Assembly: GCF_031348265.1 (NCBI RefSeq)
Contig: NZ_CP133771.1
Location: forward strand, 8,184,001-8,248,000
From: Streptomyces collinus
GTDB lineage: Bacteria > Actinomycetota > Actinomycetes > Streptomycetales > Streptomycetaceae
Length of the DNA stretch: 64,000 nt
Reading direction: 5' to 3'
The first letter of the stretch is position 1; each line of letters starts with the position of its first letter. The notes beneath the pieces were generated by a model. The model was given only the letters and a program-made list of their open reading frames with translations, did not search any database and had not been told where the DNA came from. The position numbers and the translations under genes were made by a program. Shown here piece by piece: positions 41,903-50,398 of the stretch.

Positions 41903-44900
41903 ATGCCCCCCACCGGACAGAACCCCCCGACCGCCGACGCCCTCCCGGGCGTCCCCGTCGCCGACATCTCCGCCACCGGGCCCGGCGGTGCGCCCGTCCA
42001 GCAGGCCATGGACCTGATGCGCGAGCACGGGCCCGTGTTCGTGCGTCGGCTGTACGGGCGGGACACCCTGTTCGTGGGCGACCTGGACCTCGTGGCCGAC
42101 CTCGCGGACGAGCAGCGGTTCGCCAAGCACATCGGGCCCGGTCTGGAGAACGTCCGGGAGTTCGCCGCCGACGGCCTGTTCACCGCGTACAACGACGAGC
42201 CCAACTGGGCCAAGGCGCACGACATCCTGATGCCCGCCTTCGCGCTGGGCTCGATGCGCACCTACCACCCCGTGATGCTGAAGGTGGCCCGCCGGCTCAT
42301 CGCGTCCTGGGACCGCGACGCCCGCGCCGGACGGCCGGTGAACGTCCCCGACGACATGACCCGCATGACGCTCGACACCATCGGACTCACCGGGTTCGGC
42401 TACGACTTCGGCTCCTTCGAGCGGGCCGAGCCGCACCCCTTCGTCGAGTCGATGGTCCGCTGCCTGGAGTGGAGCATGACCCGCCTGGCACGTGTCCCCG
42501 GCCAGGACTACTCGGCGCAGGACGCGGCCTTCCGCGACGACTCCGCCTATCTCGCCCGGGTCGTCGACGACGTCATCGCCGCGCGCACCGGCACCGACCA
42601 GAGCGACGCCGACGACCTCCTCGGGCTGATGCTCACCGCCGAGCACCCGGCCGACGGCACCACACTCGACACCGCCAACATCCGCAACCAGGTCATCACC
42701 TTCCTGATCGCCGGCCACGAGACCACCTCCGGCGCCATGTCCTTCGCGCTGTACTACCTCGCCAAGCACCCCACCGCCCTCCAGCTGGTGCAGCGCGAGG
42801 CCGACGAGCTGTGGGGCGACCAGACCGACCCCGAGCCCACGTACGACGAGGTCGGCAGGCTCACCTACACCCGCCAGGTGCTCAACGAGGCCCTGCGGCT
42901 CTGGCCCACGGCCGCCGTGTTCTCCCGGCAGGCCCGCGAGGACACCCTGCTCGGCGGGCGCATCCCGCTGCGCGCCGGACAGTCCGCCCTGGTCCTCGCG
43001 CCGATGCTGCACCGGCAGCCCGTGTGGGGCGACAACCCCGAGCTGTTCGACCCCTCCCGCTTCACGCCCGAGGCGGAGGCCGAGCGGCCGGTGCACGCCT
43101 TCAAGCCGTTCGGCACCGGCGAGCGGGCCTGCATCGGACGGCAGTTCGCGCTGCACGAGGCGACCATGCTGCTGGCCATGCTCGTCCACCGCTACCGGCT
43201 GCGCGACCACGCCGACTACCGGCTCACGGTCAAGGAGACCCTCACCCTCAAGCCCGAGGGCTTCACCCTCGCGCTCGCGCCGCGCACCTCCGCCGACCGC
43301 GTCCACACGCCGCTGCCCGGAGCCGCCCCCGCCAAGGACGCCGAGTCGCCCGAGCCGCAGGGCCTGCCCACCCGCGTCCGCCCCGGCACCGCCGCCCTGT
43401 TCCTGCACGGCAGCAACTACGGCACCTGCCGCGACTTCGCCGCACAACTCGCCGACGAGGCCGCCGCGATCGGCTGCGCCACCGAGGTGGCACCCCTCGA
43501 CACCTACGCGGGCGGCCTGCCCGCCGACCGGCCCGTCGTCATCACCGCCGCCTCCTACAACGGCCGCCCCACCGACGACGCCACCGCCTTCGCCGCCCGG
43601 CTGGAGGAGAGCCACGACCTGTCCGGCGTGACGTACGCCGTCCTCGGCGTCGGCGACCGCAACTGGGCCGCCACCTACCAGCACGTCCCCACCCGCATCG
43701 ACGAGCGACTCGCCGCGTCCGGCGCCGCCCGGCTGCTGGAGCGTGCCGCGGTCGACGCCTCCGGCGACCTCACCGGCACCGTCCGCGCCTTCACGGCCGC
43801 CCTGCGCACCGCCCTCCTGGAGCGCTACGGCGACCCGGACGCCACCACCCAGGACTTTGAGCCTGCCACCGCCTACGAGGTCCGCACCCTGACCGGCGGC
43901 CCGCTGGACGCCCTCGCCGACCGGCACGGCCTCGTCCCCATGCGCGTCACCGAGGCCCGCGACCTCACCGCGCCCGGCCACCCGCGCCGCAAGCGGTTCG
44001 TCCGTGTGGCGCTGCCCGACGGCGTCACCTACCGCACGGCCGACCACCTCACCGTGCTGCCCGCCAACGCCCCGGACCTCGTCACCCGCGCCGCCGCCGC
44101 GCTCGGCGCCGACCCCGACACCGTCCTCGACATCCGCGCCACCCGCCCGCGCCGCGACGGCATCGCCGTCGACCGGCCCGTGACGGTACGGCAGCTCCTC
44201 GCCCACCACGTGGAGCTGCAGGAGCGCCCCAGCGCCGGGCAGCTGGCCGCGCTCGCCGCCGCCAACCCGTGCCCGCCGGAGCGCACGGCCCTGGCCACCC
44301 TCACCGACGACCCGCGCACCCTCGTGGAGATCCTGGAGGACCACCCGGCGCTGCGCGGCGCCCTGGACTGGCCGCGGCTCCTCGACCTCCTCACCCCGCT
44401 GCGCCCGCGCCACTACTCCGTCTCCTCCTCGCCGGCCGTCGACCCCGGCCACGTGGACCTGATGGTCTCGCTGCTGGAGGCACCCGCCCGCTCCGGCAAG
44501 GGCATCTACCGCGGCACAGGCTCCGGACACCTGGCCACCGTGGAACCCGGTGACACGCTGTACGCGCGCGTGCAGCCGTGCCGGGAGGCCTTCCGCATCG
44601 ACGTCACCGGCGACCCGGCACCGGTCGTCATGGTCGCGGCGGGCACCGGCCTCGCCCCGTTCCGCGGTGTCATCGCCGACCGTACGGCGGCCGTCGCGGC
44701 GGGCGCCGAACTCGCCCCGGCCCTGTGCTACTTCGGCTGCGACGCCCCCGACGCGGACTTCCTGCACGCCGCGGAGCTGCGCGCCGCCGAAACCGCCGGA
44801 GCCGTCTGTCTGCGCCCCGCGTTCAGCGAGACCCCCGAGGGCGAGGTGCGGTTCGTGCAGCACCGGATCGCCGCCGAGGCCGAGGAGGTCTGGGGCCTGC

Positions 44901-45085
44901 TGGACGCCGGAGCGCGGGTGTACGTCTGCGGAGACGGTTCGCGGATGGCGCCCGGGGTGCGGGAGGCGTTCCGTACGCTGTTCCGGAAGCACACACCGGG
45001 CGCCGACGAGAGGGCCGCCGAGCAGTGGCTCGACGGGCTGATCGCGGACGGGCGTTACACCGAGGACGTGTACGCCGCCGGCTGA
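41903..45085 (+). CDS. Self-sufficient cytochrome P450:NADPH-P450 reductase fusion (CYP102 type)
   Basis: 1060 residues from the ATG at 41903; the ribosome-binding site (AAAGG) is weak and distant, so the start is moderately certain. Heme domain, residues 1-470: I-helix AGHETTSGAMSFALYYLAKH, ExxR NEALRLWPTAAVF, heme loop FKPFGTGERACIGRQFALHE with Cys410. FMN flavodoxin domain, about 495-640: LFLHGSNYGTCRDFAAQLAD and AVLGVGDRNWAATYQHVPTR. FAD/NADPH domain, 660-1060: RHYSVSSSP near 835, GTGLAPFRG near 913, VYVCGDGSRMAPGVREAF. The C-terminal residue that stacks on FAD is tyrosine (TEDVYAAG) where BM3 has tryptophan. Expected activity is hydroxylation of fatty acids or similar compounds with NADPH and oxygen. 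Confidence 0.95.
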   Translation: MPPTGQNPPTADALPGVPVADISATGPGGAPVQQAMDLMREHGPVFVRRLYGRDTLFVGDLDLVADLADEQRFAKHIGPGLENVREFAADGLFTAYNDEPNWAKAHDILMPAFALGSMRTYHPVMLKVARRLIASWDRDARAGRPVNVPDDMTRMTLDTIGLTGFGYDFGSFERAEPHPFVESMVRCLEWSMTRLARVPGQDYSAQDAAFRDDSAYLARVVDDVIAARTGTDQSDADDLLGLMLTAEHPADGTTLDTANIRNQVITFLIAGHETTSGAMSFALYYLAKHPTALQLVQREADELWGDQTDPEPTYDEVGRLTYTRQVLNEALRLWPTAAVFSRQAREDTLLGGRIPLRAGQSALVLAPMLHRQPVWGDNPELFDPSRFTPEAEAERPVHAFKPFGTGERACIGRQFALHEATMLLAMLVHRYRLRDHADYRLTVKETLTLKPEGFTLALAPRTSADRVHTPLPGAAPAKDAESPEPQGLPTRVRPGTAALFLHGSNYGTCRDFAAQLADEAAAIGCATEVAPLDTYAGGLPADRPVVITAASYNGRPTDDATAFAARLEESHDLSGVTYAVLGVGDRNWAATYQHVPTRIDERLAASGAARLLERAAVDASGDLTGTVRAFTAALRTALLERYGDPDATTQDFEPATAYEVRTLTGGPLDALADRHGLVPMRVTEARDLTAPGHPRRKRFVRVALPDGVTYRTADHLTVLPANAPDLVTRAAAALGADPDTVLDIRATRPRRDGIAVDRPVTVRQLLAHHVELQERPSAGQLAALAAANPCPPERTALATLTDDPRTLVEILEDHPALRGALDWPRLLDLLTPLRPRHYSVSSSPAVDPGHVDLMVSLLEAPARSGKGIYRGTGSGHLATVEPGDTLYARVQPCREAFRIDVTGDPAPVVMVAAGTGLAPFRGVIADRTAAVAAGAELAPALCYFGCDAPDADFLHAAELRAAETAGAVCLRPAFSETPEGEVRFVQHRIAAEAEEVWGLLDAGARVYVCGDGSRMAPGVREAFRTLFRKHTPGADERAAEQWLDGLIADGRYTEDVYAAG

Positions 45086-45116
45086 CCGCGGACACAGGGG
45101 GAGGGGTGGGCACACG

Positions 45117-46091
45117 GTGGTGGACTCCTGGGAACGGGCCCGGCACGTCCTTCAGGAGGCGGGTCTGGACCCCGGCCGCCTCGCCCACCTCGCCCCCATG
45201 ACCGGCGGCACGTACAACACCGTCGAGGAACTGCGCCTGACCGACGGCAGCCGCTACGTGCTGAAGGTCCCGCCCCCCGCGGTCGTCCCCGGCCTGCGGC
45301 ACGAGCGTGAACTGCTGGTCTCGGAGGCCGAGTTCTACCGCTCGGCCGCCCGCGTCGAGGTCACCGCACCGCAGCTGGTGTCCATGGGCGACGGCTTCCT
45401 GCTGATGACGGCCTGCCCGGGCGACCCGTGGGACGGCACGCTCACCGACGCCGAGCGCGCATCCCTGCGGACGGAGCTGGGACGCCAGGTGGCCCGGCTG
45501 CACCGCGTGACGGGCCCCGGCTTCGGCTACCCCTCCGGCGCCCTCGGCCCGCTCTGCCCCGACTGGCGGACGGCGTTCACGGGGATGATCGACGCCGTCC
45601 TGGACGACGCCCGGCGCTACGGCGCCCGGCTGCCCCGTCCCGTCGACGAGGTGGCCCGGACCGCCGCGTCCGCGTACGGCGCGCTCGACGAGGTCACCGT
45701 CCCGTGCCTGGTCCACTTCGACCTGTGGCGGGGCAACATCCTCGTCGACCGCCCGGAGGGAGAGGCCCGTATCGGGGGGCTCATCGACGGGGAGCGCATG
45801 TTCTGGGGCGACCCCCTCGCCGACTTCGTGTCCCTGGCGCTGCTGGGCGACATCAGGAACGACGAGGAGTTCCTGGCCGGGTACCGGGAGGCCGGCGGAC
45901 GGGCCCGCTTCGGCACACCGGCCCGTCTGCGCCTCGCCCTGTACCGCGCCTATCTGTACCTGATCATGCTGACCGAGACGATTCCCCGCCGGGCCGGCGA
46001 GGAGCAGGAGCGCTGGGTGCAGGAGAGGGTCGCCCCGGAACTCCTCGCGGCCCTGGACGAGATCGCGGAGGCCGCCGGGCCCACCGGTTAG
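45117..46091 (+). CDS. Aminoglycoside-phosphotransferase-fold kinase
   Basis: 324 residues starting from tandem GTG codons at 45117 (GTGGTG). The nucleotide loop is MTGGTYNTVEELRLTDGSRY with the Lys in YVLKVPPPA. The catalytic loop is CLVHFDLWRGNILVDRPEGE and the metal-binding Asp follows in GGLIDGERMFWGDPLADFV (DGE where many relatives have DWE). It resembles sugar and small-molecule kinases such as macrolide or choline kinases more than true antibiotic-resistance enzymes. It follows the P450 gene by 31 bp on the same strand and may be co-transcribed. Substrate unknown. Confidence 0.87.
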   Translation: MVDSWERARHVLQEAGLDPGRLAHLAPMTGGTYNTVEELRLTDGSRYVLKVPPPAVVPGLRHERELLVSEAEFYRSAARVEVTAPQLVSMGDGFLLMTACPGDPWDGTLTDAERASLRTELGRQVARLHRVTGPGFGYPSGALGPLCPDWRTAFTGMIDAVLDDARRYGARLPRPVDEVARTAASAYGALDEVTVPCLVHFDLWRGNILVDRPEGEARIGGLIDGERMFWGDPLADFVSLALLGDIRNDEEFLAGYREAGGRARFGTPARLRLALYRAYLYLIMLTETIPRRAGEEQERWVQERVAPELLAALDEIAEAAGPTG

Positions 46092-46184
46092 CTCACATCA
46101 TGAAATAAGGGGTGGGGGAAGGGCGCGCCACGCCCGGACCGGACGGTATGTTGCAGGTCGGACAGGGGATGCGAAGGGAGCCTC

Positions 46185-47474
46185 ATGGCGGCGGGGAACG
46201 GGCGCACGGTACGCGATCTCAGGCGGGCCAACCGCACGGCCGTGCTGCAACGGCTCTACTTCGACGGCCCGCTCAGCCGCTTCGAACTCGGCCCTGCGAC
46301 CGGCCTGAGTTCCGGATCCGTCAGCAACGTCGTCGCCGACCTGGTCGCCGACGGACTGGTCGAGGAGGCCGGAAGCGTCGACTCCGACGGCGGCCGCCCC
46401 CGCACCCTGCTGCGCGTCGCACCCGGCAGCGGCCACATGATCGGCGTCGACGTCGGCGAGACCCGGGTCCGCGTCGAGCTGTTCGACCTCACCCTCACCG
46501 AACTCGCCCGCGCGGAGCACCCGCTCACCCCGCAGCGGTACGAGGTCGAGGTCATCGTCGGCCACATCCGCCAGGGCATCGCCGAGGTGCTGGACACCGC
46601 GGGTCTCGCGCCCGAGCGGCTCCTCGGCGTCGGCATCGGCGTCCCCGGCATCGTCGAGCGCACCCCCGACCGCGGCGCGCTCGTGCACGGGCAGACCATC
46701 GGCTGGGACGCCGTCCCGCTGGAGGCCCTGCTCCGCGCCGGTTCCCCGCTGCCGGACACCGTCCCGTACTCCATCGACAACGGCGCCAAGACGCTGGGCC
46801 AGGCCGAGATGTGGTTCGGCGCCGGACGCGGCGCCCGCAACGCCGTCGTCGTCCTGTTCGGCTCCGGCGTCGGCGCCAGCCTCGTCACCCCGGACGTGGA
46901 GCAGGGCCGCGCCGTCGAATGGGGGCATCTGACCGTACGGGTCCGGGGCCGCCGCTGCCGGTGCGGGGCGCTCGGCTGCCTGGAGGCCTACGCGGGCGCC
47001 GAGTCGCTGCTCGCCCGCTGGCGGGAGGAAGGCGGCCGGGCCCCCGACGGCACCGACGAGGAGACCGCCCTCACCACGATGCTCGCCGCCGCCCACCCGC
47101 CCGAGGGCGTCGCGGCCGACCCCGTCGCGCTGGCCGTCCTGGAGGAGACCGCCGAGTACCTGGGCGCGGGCCTGTCCGACCTGATCAACCTCTTCCAGCC
47201 CGAGCGCATCCTCATCGGCGGCTGGGCCGGCCTGGCGCTCGGCGCCCGCTTCCTGCCCGCCGTACGCCGCCACGCCATGTCGTACGCGCTGCGCCACCCC
47301 GCCGGAAAGGTGACCGTCGAGCTGGGGCGGCTCGGGCCCGACGCGGTCACGGTCGGTGCCGCGATCCTGCCGCTCGCCGACTTCTTCGCACGCGGCGGGC
47401 GGCGCCCCGACCCGGCGCCGGAGTGCCCGCTCCCGGCCTGGCGCACGGCGCTCCAGGAGCGGACCCCGCGCTGA
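46185..47474 (+). CDS. ROK-family transcriptional regulator
   Basis: 429 residues. The N-terminal winged helix (VRDLRRANRTAVLQRLYFDG; LSSGSVSNVVADLVADGLVE) precedes the ROK sugar-kinase fold: GVDVGETRVRVELFDL, GVGIGVPGIVERTPDRGALV, LFGSGVGASLVTPD and the zinc motif WGHLTVRVRGRRCRCGALGC with LEAYAGAESL. The EWGHLTV segment has lost the canonical EIGH that kinases need, so it is a regulator rather than a sugar kinase. A TATGTT box at 46148-46153 may be its -10 element. It should bind a sugar or sugar phosphate; no sugar operon is next to it. Confidence 0.9.
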   Translation: MAAGNGRTVRDLRRANRTAVLQRLYFDGPLSRFELGPATGLSSGSVSNVVADLVADGLVEEAGSVDSDGGRPRTLLRVAPGSGHMIGVDVGETRVRVELFDLTLTELARAEHPLTPQRYEVEVIVGHIRQGIAEVLDTAGLAPERLLGVGIGVPGIVERTPDRGALVHGQTIGWDAVPLEALLRAGSPLPDTVPYSIDNGAKTLGQAEMWFGAGRGARNAVVVLFGSGVGASLVTPDVEQGRAVEWGHLTVRVRGRRCRCGALGCLEAYAGAESLLARWREEGGRAPDGTDEETALTTMLAAAHPPEGVAADPVALAVLEETAEYLGAGLSDLINLFQPERILIGGWAGLALGARFLPAVRRHAMSYALRHPAGKVTVELGRLGPDAVTVGAAILPLADFFARGGRRPDPAPECPLPAWRTALQERTPR

Positions 47475-47535
47475 GGTTTCGCCGATCACCGCGGAGGTAC
47501 TCGCGTGGCGCCCGGACCACAGAAGGGAGCACGCC

Positions 47536-47811
47536 GTGACCGACCACCGCCTCGAAGGACCCGGCGAGAACGGTGACGCCATCCCGCGGGACATGCCGGA
47601 CCAGCAGGCCGACGACGGCGAGGACCCGTGGGAGGTCGCCCCGCGCTTCACGGGCACCGGCGAGGACGGCAAGCAGCACAGCGACGACGAGACCGACGAG
47701 CCCGCCGGTGACGTCCCCGACACGGACGAAGCGGGGACAGGCCGGCAGGGAGCACCGCACTCGGGAAATGTTCACCCCGAGCACCCGGTGCCGGACGAGC
47801 CCTCCGCCTGA
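47536..47811 (+). CDS. Small acidic hypothetical protein
   Basis: 91 residues from the GTG at 47536, preceded by GAAGGGAG at 47522-47529. The protein is very rich in Asp, Glu, Gly and Pro (DMPDQQADDGEDPWEVAPRF; DDETDEPAGDVPDTDEAG), with no predicted fold or membrane segment; it is probably disordered. A 15-bp hairpin follows 14 bp after the stop. I do not recognise a family, but start, codon bias and terminator support it as a real gene. Confidence 0.7.
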   Translation: MTDHRLEGPGENGDAIPRDMPDQQADDGEDPWEVAPRFTGTGEDGKQHSDDETDEPAGDVPDTDEAGTGRQGAPHSGNVHPEHPVPDEPSA

Positions 47812-47825
47812 GGAGGGCATCCCAC

Positions 47826-47866
47826 CGAGGGCCGCAGCCGGCTGTGGGGGTCGGCTGCGGCCCTCG
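47826..47866. terminator. Bidirectional hairpin terminator
   Basis: CGAGGGCCGCAGCCG at 47826-47840 and CGGCTGCGGCCCTCG at 47852-47866 form a perfect 15-bp stem with an 11-base loop. It lies between the convergent acidic-protein and SDR genes and could terminate both. Confidence 0.8.
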
Positions 47867-47894
47867 GGCATGTCCGGGCCCGCTCGCGCGGCCC

Positions 47895-47966
47895 GTCCGG
47901 GTCAGCCCGCCCGGCGTCCCCGTGCGGCTCGTCGGGGTCAGCCCACCTTGCGTCCCCGCAGCGGTT
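47895..47966. repeat. 36-bp imperfect tandem duplication over the SDR stop codon
   Basis: Bases 47895-47930 and 47931-47966 are successive copies; the first 28 positions match at 24. The second copy contains the stop and last codons of the leftward SDR gene (ending RKVG), the first copy lies outside it. Confidence 0.6.
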
Positions 47967-48966
47967 CCGTCGGCGCCCCCGCGCCCTGCTGGAGGCCCAG
48001 CAGGAACTCCTCCAGTACCTCCGGCGCCGTGTGCTCCGGCCGCCAGCCGAGTTCCGCTCGCGCCCGCGTGCAGTCCATCAGCGGCAGTCGCAGCACCGCG
48101 TCGAACAGGTGCGGGGAGGCGGGCAGCAGATGCAGGCCCCAGGCGGCGGCGACCGCCGACCGGGCCGCGCCGCGCGGCAGCCGCACCGGACGCGCGTCGA
48201 ACATCTCGCCCAGCAGCCGCGCGTCGACCGGCGGATCGGCCGCCAGGTTGAACGCGCCCCGGACCTCCGACCGCAGCGCCAGCCGGTACGCGTTCGCCGC
48301 GTCGTCCGTGTGCAGCGCCTGCATCCGCAGCCCCGGGATGTCCGGCAGGAAGGGCAGCAGCTCCGGGCGGGCCAGAGGTCCGGGCAGAAAGCGGCCTCCG
48401 AAGATGCGGCGCTGCTCGCTCGCCGACTCCCGCCGGAACAGGAAGGCCGGCCGCATCCGCACCACCCGCGTCTCGGGGCGGTCCCGCTCGAACGTGTCCA
48501 GCGCCCGCTCCAGATAGGCCTTCTCCCGGCAGTACGCGGCGTCCGGCCAGCCGTGCGTCGGCCACGACTCGTCCACCGCCTCGTCCTTCGGGCCGGGGGA
48601 GTACGCGCCGACCGACGAGGCGTGCACCAGCGCCGGCACGCCCGCCGCGGCCGCCGCCTCGAAGACCCGCATGCTGCCGAGCACATTGGTGCGCCACGTC
48701 GCGGCCGGGTCGTGCGTCGGCTGGAACGCCCACGCCAGATGGACCACCGCGTCCGCGTCCGTGAACCGCTCCACCAGACCGGCCCCCTCGGACGCCAGAT
48801 CGACGGCGGCCCAGTCCGTCTTCGGCGGCGACCAGTCGGGGATCCGCCGGGCCAGGCCCAGCACGGAGGCGACCTCCGGGTCCTCCGACAGCAGACGCAC
48901 CACACTGGTGCCCACGTTGCCGGTGGCACCCGTGACCACGATCCTCATGCCCGTTGCGCTGCTCAC
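47938..48966 (-). CDS. NAD-dependent epimerase/dehydratase-like SDR
   Basis: 342 residues from the GTG at 48966, which has GGAG seven bases upstream; an ATG six codons in is weaker. MRIVVTGATGNVGTSVVRLL is the Rossmann loop, VVHLAWAFQPTHDPAATWRT and the ASSVGAYSPGPKDEAVDES stretch carry the catalytic Ser region, and YCREKAYLE the Tyr-x3-Lys pair. It belongs to the extended SDR group of sugar-nucleotide epimerases and related reductases. It forms the first gene of a short leftward run, and its 3' end carries the tandem duplication described here. Substrate unknown. Confidence 0.87.
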   Translation of the reverse strand: MSSATGMRIVVTGATGNVGTSVVRLLSEDPEVASVLGLARRIPDWSPPKTDWAAVDLASEGAGLVERFTDADAVVHLAWAFQPTHDPAATWRTNVLGSMRVFEAAAAAGVPALVHASSVGAYSPGPKDEAVDESWPTHGWPDAAYCREKAYLERALDTFERDRPETRVVRMRPAFLFRRESASEQRRIFGGRFLPGPLARPELLPFLPDIPGLRMQALHTDDAANAYRLALRSEVRGAFNLAADPPVDARLLGEMFDARPVRLPRGAARSAVAAAWGLHLLPASPHLFDAVLRLPLMDCTRARAELGWRPEHTAPEVLEEFLLGLQQGAGAPTEPLRGRKVG

Positions 48967-49050
48967 CTCGTGCTCCTCTCGGCCGCGGTCCCCCGGGAGG
49001 TGACCGAGTACCCGGGGGCGCCGAAAGCACTACGGCGGACGGGAGCCGCG

Positions 49051-50358
49051 TCAGTCCTCCTGGTCGCCCGGGACGGTTTCCGCCCAGAGGTTCTCCGCCT
49101 GGAGCAGCAGCGTGCCCAGGACGGCCGTGTGGGCGGCCCCCTCCCCGGCGTGCCGGCGCAGGTTCTCCTGCAACTCCTCGTGCAGCTCCCGCATCGCCTT
49201 CTCCGTCTCGTCGTCCGGCCGGGCGTTCACGCTGCCGTCGAGCAGACTGTCGGCCTCGGCGCACAGGGCGTCCCCGATCAGCTCCAGCAGCCGCGCGTAC
49301 GAGCGCAGGGCCGGGCCCTCGGGCGGGGCGGGCGTCCGGTTGTCGTCCACGGACACCGCGAGGGCCCGGGTGAGCGTGGCGACGTGCCCGGTGACCCGGC
49401 CGAGCCGCTCGTCCTCGTCCACCGCCGGCAGGGCGCCCGCGTGCGGCACGCGGTGCAGGGCGCGCAGCGGGGCGTAGGTCAGGCGCAGGCTCTCCTGGCT
49501 CCAGCGGCGCGCCGAGCGCAGCGCCTGCAGACGGTGGTCCAGCCGGCCCGAGGCGCTGACCCAGCCGGCAGCGGTCTGCCCGTCCCACTCGCCCTCGCGC
49601 AGGTCACCGGCGACGGTGTGCAGCACCTCCCCCGTCTCCCGGGCGAGCGCCGCCAGGTTCGCGCGTACGTCGCGCAGGTGGATCGGCGGCAGGACGAGCG
49701 CGTTGACGGCGACGCCGATCACCGCGCCGATCGCGGCCTGCCCCACCCGGTGCCCGACGGCGGACAGGCTCACCATGCCCGAGGAGATGGTGAACAGGGC
49801 CGTCGTCGCCGCGTAGATGCCCTGGTCGCCGAAGCGGGGCCAGTTCGCCAGCAGCATCAGCACCGGCACCGACAGGGCGAGCGCGCCGGTCGTGTCGTCG
49901 GTGACCGCCTGCGCCGCCGAGGCCAGCAGGGTGCCGACGCAGATCGCCCCGAACTGCCGCGCGCCCTGCACGAGGGAGCTGAACACCGTGGCCTGCACCA
50001 GCACCAGCGCCACCCAGGGCGCCATCAGCGCCAGCGGGTCGCCCATCCAGACGCCGCCCACCAGCCACGCCAGCACCGCCGCCCCGGCCGCCTTCAGCGA
50101 CTGGACGACCAGATCCCGCTCCCGCCCGGGCCCCCGCCAGGCAGCTCGCACGGCGTTCCAGGCGCCCCGCGCGTCGCGCCGCACGGCATCCACCGGCCGT
50201 ACGGTGCGCTCTCCCTGCTCCAGGCTGCGCATCCGCCCCTGAGCCGTCGGTGCTCCCCGGAACCGGCCACCCGTGCCCGCCCCCGTGCTTCTGTCCCTGT
50301 CCTTCCGCCCGCGGAGGGCTCCCGCCGTCCGCCGTACCGCATTCATCACACGCGTCAT
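49051..50358 (-). CDS. FUSC/aromatic-acid-exporter-like membrane protein 2
   Basis: 435 residues. The first 80 residues are basic and soluble (RRTAGALRGRKDRDRSTGAG; VRRDARGAWNAVRAAWRGPG). Six membrane segments follow from VVQSLKAAGAAVLAWLVGGV through GQAAIGAVIGVAVNALVLPP, then a helical domain with FUSC features (IHLRDVRANLAALARETGEV). The start could be the ATG at 50358 or at 50346; neither has a good ribosome-binding site. It shares the family of the protein at 39141-40394, though the two are clearly diverged. It may be an exporter. Confidence 0.85.
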   Translation of the reverse strand: MTRVMNAVRRTAGALRGRKDRDRSTGAGTGGRFRGAPTAQGRMRSLEQGERTVRPVDAVRRDARGAWNAVRAAWRGPGRERDLVVQSLKAAGAAVLAWLVGGVWMGDPLALMAPWVALVLVQATVFSSLVQGARQFGAICVGTLLASAAQAVTDDTTGALALSVPVLMLLANWPRFGDQGIYAATTALFTISSGMVSLSAVGHRVGQAAIGAVIGVAVNALVLPPIHLRDVRANLAALARETGEVLHTVAGDLREGEWDGQTAAGWVSASGRLDHRLQALRSARRWSQESLRLTYAPLRALHRVPHAGALPAVDEDERLGRVTGHVATLTRALAVSVDDNRTPAPPEGPALRSYARLLELIGDALCAEADSLLDGSVNARPDDETEKAMRELHEELQENLRRHAGEGAAHTAVLGTLLLQAENLWAETVPGDQED

Positions 50359-50398
50359 GCGCTGTGGGTATCCGCTTGACCGGCGGTTTCACGCCTTC

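Noticed and set aside
45117-46091. Antibiotic resistance kinase
   Set aside because: The phosphotransferase fold is clear, but the neighbours and the DGE motif give no support for aminoglycoside or macrolide resistance, so only the fold is reported.
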